From: Liolophura sinensis
Lineage: Eukaryota; Mollusca; Polyplacophora; Chitonida; Chitonidae
Reading direction: 5' to 3'
Length of the DNA: 64,000 bases
NCBI RefSeq assembly: GCF_032854445.1
Contig: NC_088302.1
Coordinates: 23,201,788-23,265,787 of the forward strand
Position 1 is the stretch's first letter, and each line of letters opens with the position of its first letter. Positions 10,627-22,400 of the stretch are shown one piece after another. A program made the translations under genes and the position numbers. Under the pieces are notes generated by a model that saw nothing but the letters and a program-made list of their open reading frames with translations, was not told the DNA's origin and did not search any database.

Positions 10627-10738
10627 CTGGTTGATGGACCCATTGGATGTCGTCTTGACTGAGGCCCCGCCCACTGTCACCTGTGGAACTGTTACTCTGT
10701 CCGTCTGATTTCACCAACATGTCCTCCGTGTAACCCAT
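10627..10738 (-). CDS. Protocadherin, second coding exon (cytoplasmic)
   Basis: The exon is 112 nt, 37 codons plus one base. It is bounded by the acceptor TTATTCTTTCAG|ATGGG and the donor CCAG|GTAACA. In the frame set by the first exon it encodes MGYTEDMLVKSDGQ, then a Ser-rich stretch with STGDSGRG and an acidic SQDDIQW segment. A GDSG-type motif after a Ser-rich run is typical of non-clustered protocadherin cytoplasmic tails, which supports this as a true exon. It is too short to stand out as an open reading frame. Confidence 0.85.
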
Positions 10739-11809
10739 CTGAAAGAATAATTCAGAACCTTCAGTAAAGTATATTATTACTCTGTAAACTTGCCTTTCTT
10801 AGTTTCTGATTAGCTGCCTTATTTATCATACTGTAGTGTATGATTTTGATCATGTTAATTTTGCCATGAGTTTTTATTTTAACCGTATTCTTCATCATGT
10901 TGTCTTATTTACAGTCAAGGTACAGTAATGGTCACCGTATACAGGTTTTTAGCATCTTTATAGGTGAAAGCAGTAGCCTATAAAGGCGTTTATGTAAAGG
11001 TTGTCTCCCCTTGTACAAAAATCTACTACCATGTGTTCAACTACAGGAGTGCTAATGAAGAGGAGACTTGCAGATTTTACAATTGGTTTTTTTTTTAAAC
11101 CAAGATTAAACTTAATGTATTTAATTTTTACAAAAAATAAACTCAAGAATGGCTGATTTAGATTCTAAAAAGCATGAATTTGTGTTTTGTTTGTTGTTAC
11201 ATGGAATAGCTGTTCTGTTTACTGTCAGATGTGTAAGTGGGCTTTCTGCCAGTAGGCATGGAATTCAAATAAACCAAAATCATAAACCAAAAAAACAAGA
11301 AGGTTTTCTCTGTGGAGAACTCAAGTCGATGAATAATGGTGTGGTTGGTTAAAATCTGATTGCAGTGGTTTTCCTCTGGGCTGTACCACAAAGCTGATCA
11401 TCTGACCGTAAAATTGGTCAAATATTCTGGATGATAGCATAAAACATCAGCCAAGGGTAAATCAATTAATCAATAAAAAAAAATGCTTTGATCCCAAAAC
11501 CTAGTCTGATGGAAAGCATTTTACATCCTTTGTGCAAAATGTTCCATATTTATTTATTTTATTGCTGGTGTTGAATGCCGTGCTGGGGGGTTTATGGTTG
11601 GAAGAAATCCTAGTAAACCATTGATACCTGACAAACCTCCTTCATACACTTGGTTCAAATTTCCAACCCAAGTCGCTAGAGTTATAATTTCTAGGACACT
11701 AGCTCATTGGTCAAGGGTACAGAATGGTCATGGTCTGTTTCATGGAACCTGGTTTGATAGTTCAGTGCTGATTGTGAGAGCAGTGAAGAAAGAGTAAAAT
11801 AAATGTTAC
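10739..11809 (-). other. Protocadherin intron 1 (1071 bp, phase 0)
   Basis: The donor is AAAG|GTAACA at 11810/11809 and the acceptor CTTTCAG|ATG at 10739/10738. The intron holds a decayed SINE tail (11548-11586). Short ORFs within it on both strands (10958-11146, 11149-11352, 11197-11391, 11594-11797) have no supported coding role. Confidence 0.8.
11548..11586 (-). mobile_element. SINE 3'-tail remnant with AATAAA hexamers, inside intron 1
   Basis: On the minus strand the sequence ends in CCGTGCTGG-like and AACACC-like family remnants followed by AATAAAATAAATAAATATGG. Three overlapping AATAAA hexamers are therefore on the protocadherin strand, about 200 bp beyond the stop codon of the intron-read-through form (11762-11764). 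Confidence 0.5.
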
Positions 11810-14518
11810 CTTTGGCGTGTGATGTTCTTCTGCTGGGAACACTTGGAATGTCGGATTGGTGGGATCTTTTGCCTTATACAGCAGTCGGTCATCTCTCCCC
11901 ACCTGTGTTGGGGCAGACTGCAGATTCTGAGGGGCTCGGTCTCTATTGATGATTATGTCTGCTGAACTGGTCTTTTTTGAATCATACATGGAGTTCCAAG
12001 TTTTCTCACCAGCGGGCGTTTGGGATTTGTCTTCTTTCTCCCCAGAGTCATCAGTGTTTTTGTTTTTTCGGCGGCGAACCAGACAAATGATGATGACAAT
12101 TGTACCGGACACAATGGCTGACACGGCCAGAATGCAGATGGCAATGGTCAAGTTGGTTCTGCCAGCTAGTCCGTCCAGCATTGGAAGTGGCCGATCATCC
12201 AAGTGAACAATAATAAAGAGCCTCATTTTGGCTGAAAGGGCAGGATCACCATGATCTGTGGCAATAACAACAACCTCCAAAGTTCTCTTCCCTTGTTGTG
12301 TCAGCGGTTTGGCAAGGGTTATAATACCAGATGAATGATCCACGTGAAAGAAGGATGTCGAAACTGTGTCACTTTCAAAGGCATATTTTACCCTGGAGTT
12401 GTTCCTGTCATCGGCATCCGAAGCTCTGATGTTCGTGACAACTTTACCGACTTTCAGAGAATTGTATATGGTCACGGTGTTGTTGTGCTCATTGGGAAAA
12501 ACGAAGACGGGTGTGTTATCATTAACATCAGCAACTTTTACTGTCAGAACAAGAGAGCCCGTTTGCTGAGGTGTACCCTTGTCAGTAGCCAGTATCTTCA
12601 GCTGATAACTTTCTACCAGCTCTCTGTCCAGGGTTGAGGAAGTAATGATTGTTCCATTCGTAGGTTGAATAAGGAATGGAGCCTTATTGTCTGGTGATAT
12701 GCTGTACATCACTTCACCACCCAGTCCAAGGTCACGATCTGTTGCGGTGAGATGCCCAACAACTGCCCCCTCGGACTGTTTCTCAAGGACAGATAACTCT
12801 AGAGAAGACACTCCAAAGTTTGGTGCCTCATCATTTTCATCAAGAACTGTAATGGACACTGTCGCGGTGGAAGAGTGAAACGGTGCAGCATTGTCCATGG
12901 CAATAATGTCAAAAACGACTTCGGGAGTAAGTTCACGGTCAAGTTTTGAACTCACTATGACATCTCCATTACTTAAGACCTGGAAAAACTGAGCACCTGT
13001 AGCATTGATTTTATAAGTCACTCTACCGTTTTCACCAATATCCAAGTCCGTAGCTGACACTTTTATAATGACATCCCCGTTTTGTGGATTCTCTCTTGTC
13101 TCTGTGTGATAAAACTGTTGCGAGAACTTTGGAATGTTGTCATTGGAATCTTCTATTTGAATGGTCAGTACTTGGACGTCTTGTTTTGGTGGAGAACCTC
13201 TGTCGGAGCAGGACACTGTTAGGTTGACGAGGGGTTCACTTTCTCTGTCTAGGCTAGAATTGAGTAAGATTTTAAATTCACTACCGAAAATATGGGTCAG
13301 TTGAAATCTGTTGCCAGCCAGTTTACAAATTACTTCACCATCTCTCCCAGTGTCACCGTCAAACACAGACATCCGGGTGATGAAGTCACCGGGCACTAGG
13401 GTCTCGGAGACGGCAATGCGCTGACGGCCAGGAGGAAGGTTAAAAGTGATTGCTGGGGTGTTGTCGTTGACGTCTAGAACCTGGACTTTGACTGTCGTCT
13501 GGGCAACCCTAGGCGGCGAGCCCCCATCCTTCGCTTCGACTTGAAACTCGTAGAGCTCAGTATTTTCAAAGTCCAGTGGTTGTTGCAACACAAGGTCTCC
13601 GGTAGAGGAGTTGAGGAAGAAGATGTCTTTGGTGGTCTGCGGTGTTAAGGTGGGGAAGTAGTAAGTCACCTGTCCATTGATGCCCTGGTCCAAGTCCTGA
13701 GCACTCACCTGCAGTAAAGGGGTCTGGACAGGTGTAGTCTCAAGAACACGCAGGTCATAAACAGCATCGGTAAAAACCGGATGATGGTCGTTAATGTCTG
13801 AGATGGAAATCGTAATGGTTGCTGTGGCAATTTTGGATGGTGATCCCTTGTCTCTAGCCACCAATGTCATCTGCTGTTGCTGAGATCTTTCATGGTCCAA
13901 CAGGCGATTTACAACAACCCGGAGATTGGAACTTCCTGATGTTGTCTTGTCGTACACAAGACGAAATGTCCCATCACTGCCTTGTAGCTCATAGCTAAGT
14001 TCAGCATTTATGCCGATATCCTGATCTACAGCCTGTTGAATTTGAAAGCTGTCTCCGACTTTGGCCGACTCGGAAAATGTCACTTGCATGTTAGGGTTGG
14101 GAAACTCAGGCGAGTTGTCATTGATATCCAATATTGAAACAGAGACATTCAAAATACTGAAGAAATCTGTGACCGTCGAGAGTGCACCTATAGACAGGTT
14201 GACCATGCAAATGGGATTCTGACCACAAATGATTTCCCTGTCGAGTTTATCGGCTGTTCCCAAAATGCCAGTTCGTTCATTAACACTGAACAGTTTCACA
14301 TTAGGGTTTCTTTGAGGCAGAAGGGAAAACCTTAGGCTGTTAAACTCCTCTGTGGTCAGATTAGCCCTAAGTTTGCTGTCGGTCGCAACGTTTCCGATAA
14401 AAGTCCTTGCCCTTTGCTCTTCTGTCACGAGGTAATTCAAGCGTAGATTCCCATGGATCGTTCCAAAGAAACATCCAAACAACAGGAAGCCACAGAGCAC
14501 TGCCACTCGCTGCATCAT
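11810..14518 (-). CDS. Protocadherin, large first coding exon (7 EC repeats, TM)
   Basis: This exon encodes residues 1-903 of a predicted 1032-residue type I membrane adhesion protein; family members mediate calcium-dependent cell-cell recognition, often in the nervous system. The ATG has A at -3. Residues 1-23 form a signal peptide. Seven extracellular cadherin repeats follow, with linker motifs DINDN (131), DINDHHP (241), DVNDNTP (349), DSNDNIP (457), DENDEAP (560) and DVNDNTP (664). Calcium-binding LDRE-type motifs lie at about 92, 207, 315, 423, 526 and 630. EC1 has the Cys98-X5-Cys104 loop typical of protocadherins. EC7 is degenerate, without LDRE and ending HLDDRP. The membrane helix is about 789-814, followed by RRRKNKN. 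Seven repeats and a single giant ectodomain exon fit delta-1-like or lophotrochozoan protocadherins. Vertebrate orthology cannot be assigned, so no gene symbol is given. The frame continues past the donor for 15 codons to a stop at 11762. Confidence 0.97.
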
Positions 14519-16444
14519 GTTGGTTGCCGTTTGCTCTCTCGCTCACCACAGTTTTGTTGAAGGCTTTTGTTTTTTTCGCTCAAGGAAGAGAAGGAAGTTC
14601 TGTTTTGCTGGCAGGTAGTCCTGAAGGTCTATCAGAGCGTCTCATTAGGAAGGTTTGCTTCTGATCTGAAAGCAGAGAAATTGAAAAAAGAGGAGTCAAA
14701 TTTAGCCGTGTTGGGTGAAAAACAGTTGAGAGAGAAAATGAATGGGATGAATCCACCAAGAGAAGAATCTATTGGCTTTGTGTTTTAAGGCAGGTTATTG
14801 TTTTTTTCAAAAAGCCAGTTGGATAGCTTCTTAATTCTAGTAAAAACCTTCATAATGATCCGCTGTGAAATTGAGCCCAATTATCGTTTAGAATGTGATG
14901 TAATTTTAGCCAGCATCATGAGGTAAACATCGAAAGCCTTCGGGCAAATGTCCAAGAATTTAGGTTTTGCATTGAACAGAGTCATTCAGCTGCTGTAAAG
15001 CCTTGCAAAGATGCATCAGTGCAGGAAAAGAATATATTCTGTTCAAATTTCACATGGTTTTTGACATTATTTGCCATATGTTGACTAGTGGCTTTTGTCA
15101 TGGCTCTTGACAAGTGGAAGAAACTGAAAGCAGATCCGGTCAAAAAGCTTTGTTTTTAAATAATGAATGGATTGCATTGATAACACACTTGCTCCACATG
15201 TAGTACTTAGTAAGTCATGTACATTCATTATTCAACAACTATTATTTGTCGGCAGAATTCCCACTGAAAAGCCCTTTTATTGCTGATTATGTTACCTATT
15301 GTTTCACATTGAAAGAGCATTTTCTATAAAATGAAAAAAGGGAAGAGTATCAAATGAAATCCAGCGTCTTTGGTTTTGAGGTTGAGATCAATATTTAAGC
15401 CTGTTTATTTCATATTATATGGCGGCTGTAAAGTGAGCAAGGCTTTATTATCATTTATTGATTGCTCTTTGCGCTATGCTTTAAGATCAATGCAGTAGTG
15501 CTATTGATACCTATTATTTTTGCCAATTCATTGTCGCCTCAAGTCTCACAGAGTTACATTATCTGGGCGACATGAACAGGGTTTATTTTTTGTAAGGATG
15601 ACCTATTATGACTGCCAAGAGGAAAATTGAAACCTTGATAAAGCACTTATCAGAATTTTTTTCACTCCAACCTTGCCATATCGACTCCTGACACTCATGT
15701 GCTTGCTCACTTGAACTCTGGCGTTTCTTTCATGAAAATTGAATTTGTGTGTTATATTTAAATGAATGCTAGTGATAAATGAAGAAATCGTGTAATAACA
15801 TGACTTAACATTAGGAGGATATTGAACCTAGCCTAAGAGAGGTGTGGGTTGGAGGCTAGGAAATCCACCTATTTCTGTCACATTTATGCCTCTTTTTTTT
15901 TAGCCCACCTACAGTGACAGGAAATGTCCACAAAGAGGTGTCAGGTAGAAGAGATTGAGGTCTCTGCTCACGCAGGTATGCTAAACCACAATCTATGAGC
16001 TGTTAAAATCAGCTATCAGCCCTTTAGAACATGAAGCATGTTATTGAAAGCCAGCAATTTGTAATCTTTTATTTTTTTTTCTTTTTCATTTTGGAAAAGG
16101 ACATAAAGTATAATGACTGTTGTACATCTCAAATTTTCACTTAAATAAAAAAAAATGAAACGTTCTTTTGCAAAGAGTCTCCCTTAAAAATAATAATACA
16201 GAAAAGTGTTCATGAAATGGTCAGTGGTAATCAGTGGTAATTTCACAGAGAGAAAATAATTTAGCTGATACTGTTGTAATTGCTTTGTTAAGGTTTAAAT
16301 AAATGTATGGCAAGCTGTATTGATTTTTGTTTGAAAAATTTTATAAGGGCCAGATGCAAATATATTATCATCTGCAATGAACACTGGACATGTCTTTGGC
16401 AACCTGTGTTTATGTTTATGAAGTCTGGTTTATTACACATCTAC
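14519..16444. other. Probable protocadherin 5' flank, then unique DNA
   Basis: The first few hundred bases right of 14518 should hold the 5' UTR and possibly the promoter of the minus-strand protocadherin. I see no clear TATA box and cannot place a transcription start or a 5' UTR intron. The remainder is AT-rich with no supported gene. Confidence 0.4.
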
Positions 16445-19400
16445 CTAACCTTTGTGACTTGACCCCCGCCCCCTTAAGGGATTGCCTAAATGAGAAAGCT
16501 GCAATAAAAGTCTACCATATATGTCACAACTTTGCTCTAAACATTCAGCTGATGTCTTCTTGACCTCTGTGTAAAGATTGTGGTGACTTCTCCACACTTT
16601 TGGCATAGTTTTGTTTATTAGGGGACATCCTGTGGGTGGTGAAGGTGTGGTAAAGTGAAGTCTGTGTTTGTCACGTTTTGATGGCTGTCTGCCTTTAGGA
16701 GCCCTGGTGAGTAAGGTGGGGGTTGGGGGATGGGGTACCAGCCTCAGCTGTCCCTGACCCACAGGTGTGAAGTACTGGTCAGAACCCCACTGACCCGTGA
16801 TTACCCTGTCCACACACAGCCTTAGCTCTTGTGTCTCCACAGCAGACATTAACACCTACCGGTGTCAGACTTGTTTGTCATGGTTCACAAATCCTGTCAA
16901 CTTGCCCAACAGTCTTACAACGAAATTGTGACCAACTGTACATACATAAACTATTTTGTTAGTTGTGCAAAAAAAAATTGCATATTTGGTTATCGAGCAA
17001 AGTTTTTTTAGGGGGTGGAGGGAGGGGTTATGTTTGTGTTTCAAAAATTGAAATTTTATTAACAGTGTAATATCAGAATATTAAAATGTCAATTCACACA
17101 AAATTGAAATGATTCAGCAGTTAAAAGCACAGGGATGTAATTAGTAATTTATGCTCACTTGAAAGTGACAAATATGTCAAAATACATTTGATTCTAAAAT
17201 ATATTGTTAAGTAACAAACATATTAGAATTATTAACAATTGGAGGTACATATACAGGAGAATGTCTGTGCTTCATATATGTACATGGAATCAAAGTGATG
17301 TTTATACACCTTCTGTTACCTTTCTATCAAAGTTCATGAAAAAAAAAAAAAAAAAAACGCACCTGAAAAATGAGAGCGTGTGAAAGCTAGAGCAGAACAA
17401 AATCAGTTATCCAGCTATCAGATAAGACCTTGGTTTGTGATCTAAAGACATATTAAGTATATATGATGTGAACTAAGCTTAGCTCAGGGAAACTGTGAAT
17501 CAATATATTTGTTATGGCCTTGACAAAAAGCTTTCTGATGGACCATCACCCATCGAATTGTAAATGATAGATGTCAGTTTTAAATATTTGTCATAAAGCA
17601 GTGAAGCAAGAGGCCTCAGAATCCCCTGGTCTTAGCACCTCATCTGACTCCACACTGGCTTCGTGGGCTTGTTTTACTTAAAACCTTGTATCTGTCTGCT
17701 GCCATGGACCCCTGACCGCCTAACTAAACCTTAAGCAGACATGCACCGCAAACATTCCATCGGCTTGTCAATCCCATTTTGGATTGTTTTGGATGCATAC
17801 CAAAACACAGTTCTTACCAGAAGTTTTCAACATTCTCGTCAGAGCGACAATCATCTAAGATGAAAATGTGGCAGAATTTTCATAAAATCCAGTCAAGTAC
17901 AAAGGCAGATTTTTTTTTTCTTCGTATTTGCACATTTTACATGTTTTATTTTTGATCTGAACTCCTTAACAAAAGATGGACATATGCATACATCCCTAAG
18001 TTTCTTCAGCTGACATTCGAAACTTAATTCCCTTAATATAATTATAAGCAGAGGGTAAACCGCCAAGGATATCATATTAAATCGTATTTGCTTTGTATAT
18101 GAGCCAGCAGACACTCAGTCAAATGATAATTCCTAGACAAAAAAAATCAAGAGGGCTGACCTTCGGCCATTTCAAAAGATTAAAGATTAAGGGGATTTTT
18201 GGCAGGCATTGAAATATTTCATCCTTCTGTTTGCACATAAATTTTATGAAATGATGACAAAAATCTGCTAATACAACTAAGACAGGTCCACACCTCTTTC
18301 ATATTTTTAAGAGACAAAATTTGGCACGCTGTCCAAGCTTGTGTGGGAAACATGACAGAATAAAGACATCTTCGAGATTTTTGTTCATATATGACTATGT
18401 TAGGGCTCATATACGGGTATATGAAGGTTGCCATCAAACAGATGAGATACAAGGCTTGGATTTTGAGTAACGCCTATAGCCTGCCCAGGAAGATAAAATC
18501 CAATAATGATCCCATTGTTTCATGTGTACAGTGGGCGGCTATTTCTTAGCTTTTTTTGACTTTTACTTCAAGCCATGTCCCTAAAGGAAGGTGATCTTTG
18601 GAATGGAATCACAGTGGGTTTAGTAAGGTGTTAATAATGTAATTTAGTTAAACCCTAAAGTGATCTATTATTCTTGGTGTAGTGCCTTCCTTTCTCAGGA
18701 GAGAAAAAGAGCTCTGCAACCAGTAACACACCTACAGCTATATATAACGTCAGTGCATTATCAAAGTGATCAGCTGTGTAACTTCCACATTTCCTGGAGT
18801 CCGCATGTAAGTTTAAATAATATGAACACCAGTGATCAAAATAATAGAATTGCTGAATTCCTCGATCACTAAATGTTTCAAAACCTACCTGTTATTAAAG
18901 TCTTAATCAGCGTGGTATATTCCCATAGTACTTCGCTCTGTCTAAATTATTGGCTAAGGCAGAGTGCTCCAGATTGGATACAAAATATACATGGAGGGAG
19001 ACAAAATTAGCCTTGGATCGACAGTCAAGAAATGGCTACAGGCATGCAGTTAGCAGAGACTGACATTCTCATTACCAGACTCTTGAGCTTACCTCATTTC
19101 TGTCAGGTAACAAGCTAGTGATGGGTTCCTTGAGAGTCGAGATTCGTCTGACATTAGAAAATATCCTGCTGCCTCGAGGGTGCTGCCAGAGCTGCCAGAC
19201 ATGCTGTACAGTTAATTTCCCCCAAGACTGGAACAGCTTTCCACTAGAATGGGTCACACACTTGTGTTATTAGGGGTACACTTGGGTAACAGGAAGCCGT
19301 CAGTGGACATTAACTGGACAATGACCAGCCACAGCAGTGAGCTGAATAGATAAGTGAGCCAATGGTTTTGTACCTTTCCCTGAATGTCAACTGGAAGTGG

Positions 19401-22400
19401 TTTCCTGTGTTTTTAGGTGTGGGGTGATGGTCGGGTTGGGGAGAGGGAAAACTGGGTGGGGGGAGAGGGTTTATAGCAGGCTTTCAGTATAGTATTGCCT
19501 GAGTTCACATAATGGTCTTATGGCTGGAACCACTATCAATTAGGTTGTCAATAGAAAACAGCTTATCCTTTACACAAACCTTGAAGAAGGCTTAGCCATT
19601 TGGCTTTCTTACAGGATTGTCCGGTATTAAGACACTAGGCAAACAAGAGAAAGTATGACAGTCCTTCTGTCGGCAGACATTTCCTCCCTTTTCTCTCTGT
19701 CCCAGGAGGAATTCTATCTGTTACTCCTGATCCAATTAGTCTCAGTGGAAGCATCCAGGGGGAAACAGAACCTGGGGGCTACTGAAATTAGCCTCCTTTG
19801 TCTGCAGACACCGATACTGAGTGACAAAGGTCAGAAGGTGCCAAATGTCCACAACGATGGACAACATTGAGCCAACAAGAACAGAAGCCGAATCCACCTC
19901 CTCTATGTTATTGAGCAGTCACTGCCGATACAGAAGCACATCCGAGCAAACATGACTAAAACATGATACCGCCAGCTTCAATTTGGTCCAAAGTATTTCT
20001 TCGCAAACCATCTGGCCAAAGTTTGCAAGCATCATGTACTGTACCTCAGCTATCTATTTGTGTGCTTAAGTACTTTGTTTTCTTTTGTGGCCGAGGTTTG
20101 TTGTGGTTGACTGGAAAGATGGTTTCAGAAGGGGGTATAAGATTGCTGGGTATTGACATAAGACCCAGCCCTGTTCCACTGCTCTCTCGACCCCAGCAGC
20201 TGTAAGCCACGAAGGTATCACTTCCCAATCTGATGAGAATGGCTTTGATAAATCTGATCTTCGGCAATCTGACACTTATCGCATCAATATAGACTCCGCT
20301 GCACAGACTGGCCTTGTTAACCGGTTCATGGCCCCTGCCCAAACCCGATTTAGTGGACGGCACTGACTGCTCAAATTGGATCTCTAGAGGTCCATTTCCC
20401 CCTGGCCTGTAATTTTACTGTCACTTTACCTCAGCCATCTGATGTTTTCTCCTCAGCCCAGGACTTAGAGCCATAACACTCCACTAACTTGGGTCATCTG
20501 ATCTCACTTTAGGGGACAATGAAGCGTGACATTCCGCATGCCACCCAGCACAACAATAGTCAACAGCCACAGTCACAAGAGAATTTTAAACTTGTCAGAT
20601 CTTATTTTGATTAGACCCAATAAACTACAGTACATTCTTAAGGCCTTCTGATGGAAATTACAGTACAACCTTTAAGGAACTTATCCGCATTTATACCTCA
20701 GTATGTATGATAAGTATTATATTGTGCTGATTTCAGTCTAAACAGAGTTAAATGTTTAACTCCCCACATACTCTTGCCTCTGGAATTAACATATGCATGG
20801 TTTACCTCTACTGGAATTGTAGTACATATAAATTCACATGTCTTTCAGTGGACTAGAGATTTTTATCAGAATCTATAAAGCCAGTGGTAGCTGTTTAACG
20901 TTCAATATTAAGTCTCCAGCTAACCCATGCTATGTGAACCAAAGAATTATGACTCTGGTATATCACCTTTAATAGATTCACATAGAAATCAGTTTCATTG
21001 TAATTAGGCTTGCTTAACCTAACAACTGCAGGCTTTCTACGGTATGATTCACAAGGTTTGATTACTCATTAGTTAAAATGAACCCATTGTTGTGTGTAAA
21101 GAGACCTAGGCCTATATATGTTTCACACTGTTTACATGTGTATATAATTAGCACAGGTGACTGAACAAATGAAATACAGTACTGGCTTAGTATTTTCCAG
21201 TTGTCGCATGCACATTCTTGAAGATAATCTGTACGAGAAAATTTACCTGTATCACATAGCTATATGTAGACATGTGATATATGGTTATGTTTAAGCATGC
21301 CTAACAAGATTGTGGCTTGGCTTAAGCATTATGTTTATAAATCTTGTAAGACTGGGCTTTGTCAGCTAATTATATCAAGCTAAGCTGGCCATTGAATCAT
21401 TACATAAGTATAAGTACCAACGTAATAACACAGACCATGTAGACCATGTGACCAGGTCTGGTGGTGCCTCTTGTTTCTACATAGTGATTAAGAACATGTT
21501 CTTGTACAACTCCTTCAAAAAAAATCAAATGGGAAAATTTGATGGAATCAAATAAAAGTTTTACCTATAATGCAATGCCATTCAGTTTTTGGTTGTTTTG
21601 AATGGTGAAATTGATTTGCTCTTTAAGAATCCATTCATATATAAATTTGTACTGTTTTTTCTGTTAGAAAGTTGATCATCTTTTAATAAGTTTATTTCCA
21701 ATAAATCAAAACTTCAATCAGCATGAAATTTTGCATATGCTCATGAATTAGTTGTGTTCAATAATTTTTGCCGTGTACATTTTTTGAAGAAAACGTTTAA
21801 ACCTGTCCTTTTTGAATGTAAAGTATGTCTTAAGGAAACAATCAATATCTGAAATGTTATCTTGGCATATTTTTTTGTGTGTGTTTATGACTGTAAGAAG
21901 ATAGTTAATTATAAATTTACAAAAAATGTAATGGCCTATTTTGTCCATCACATGCTCATCATAAATTACACCATGTGACTTAAATGGAGTTTGTTTTCAA
22001 TAAAACTGACAATTAGTGTGTTTAAAAGCACAATTTGTAGTCACTTTCAATCCCATTGACAGTGCTAACCAAAGCACTTCAGCATAATACATTTCCTTTT
22101 GAAAATAAACACCGTCAAATCCTAAAGGAGGGGAAAATGACCAAATAGAAGCTTAATCCATTCTGGTAATTTCACCAGTGAGCCATTATCTAGTGAGATG
22201 ACAATGGGTACTTTCAGCGGGATTCTGGGTAAGGATTTAATTCATCAAGGACCTCGATCATGCAGCCATTGTGTGAAGTGATTACATTCTGATAATGGCC
22301 GACACTACTAGGTACATCAATCCGCTTTCATCGAGATAACAAGGAATTGCCTCGAGACGAGCCTTCAGAGGAAATTACCCAGGGGAAATAGACAGGGATT

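Noticed and set aside
11946-12878. Plus-strand ORFs opposite the protocadherin
   Set aside because: They are shadows of the strongly supported minus-strand exon.
16445-16855. 136-codon minus-strand ORF in a GC-richer patch
   Set aside because: No recognisable domain, signal peptide or splice partner was seen. It could be chance in a C/G-richer patch.
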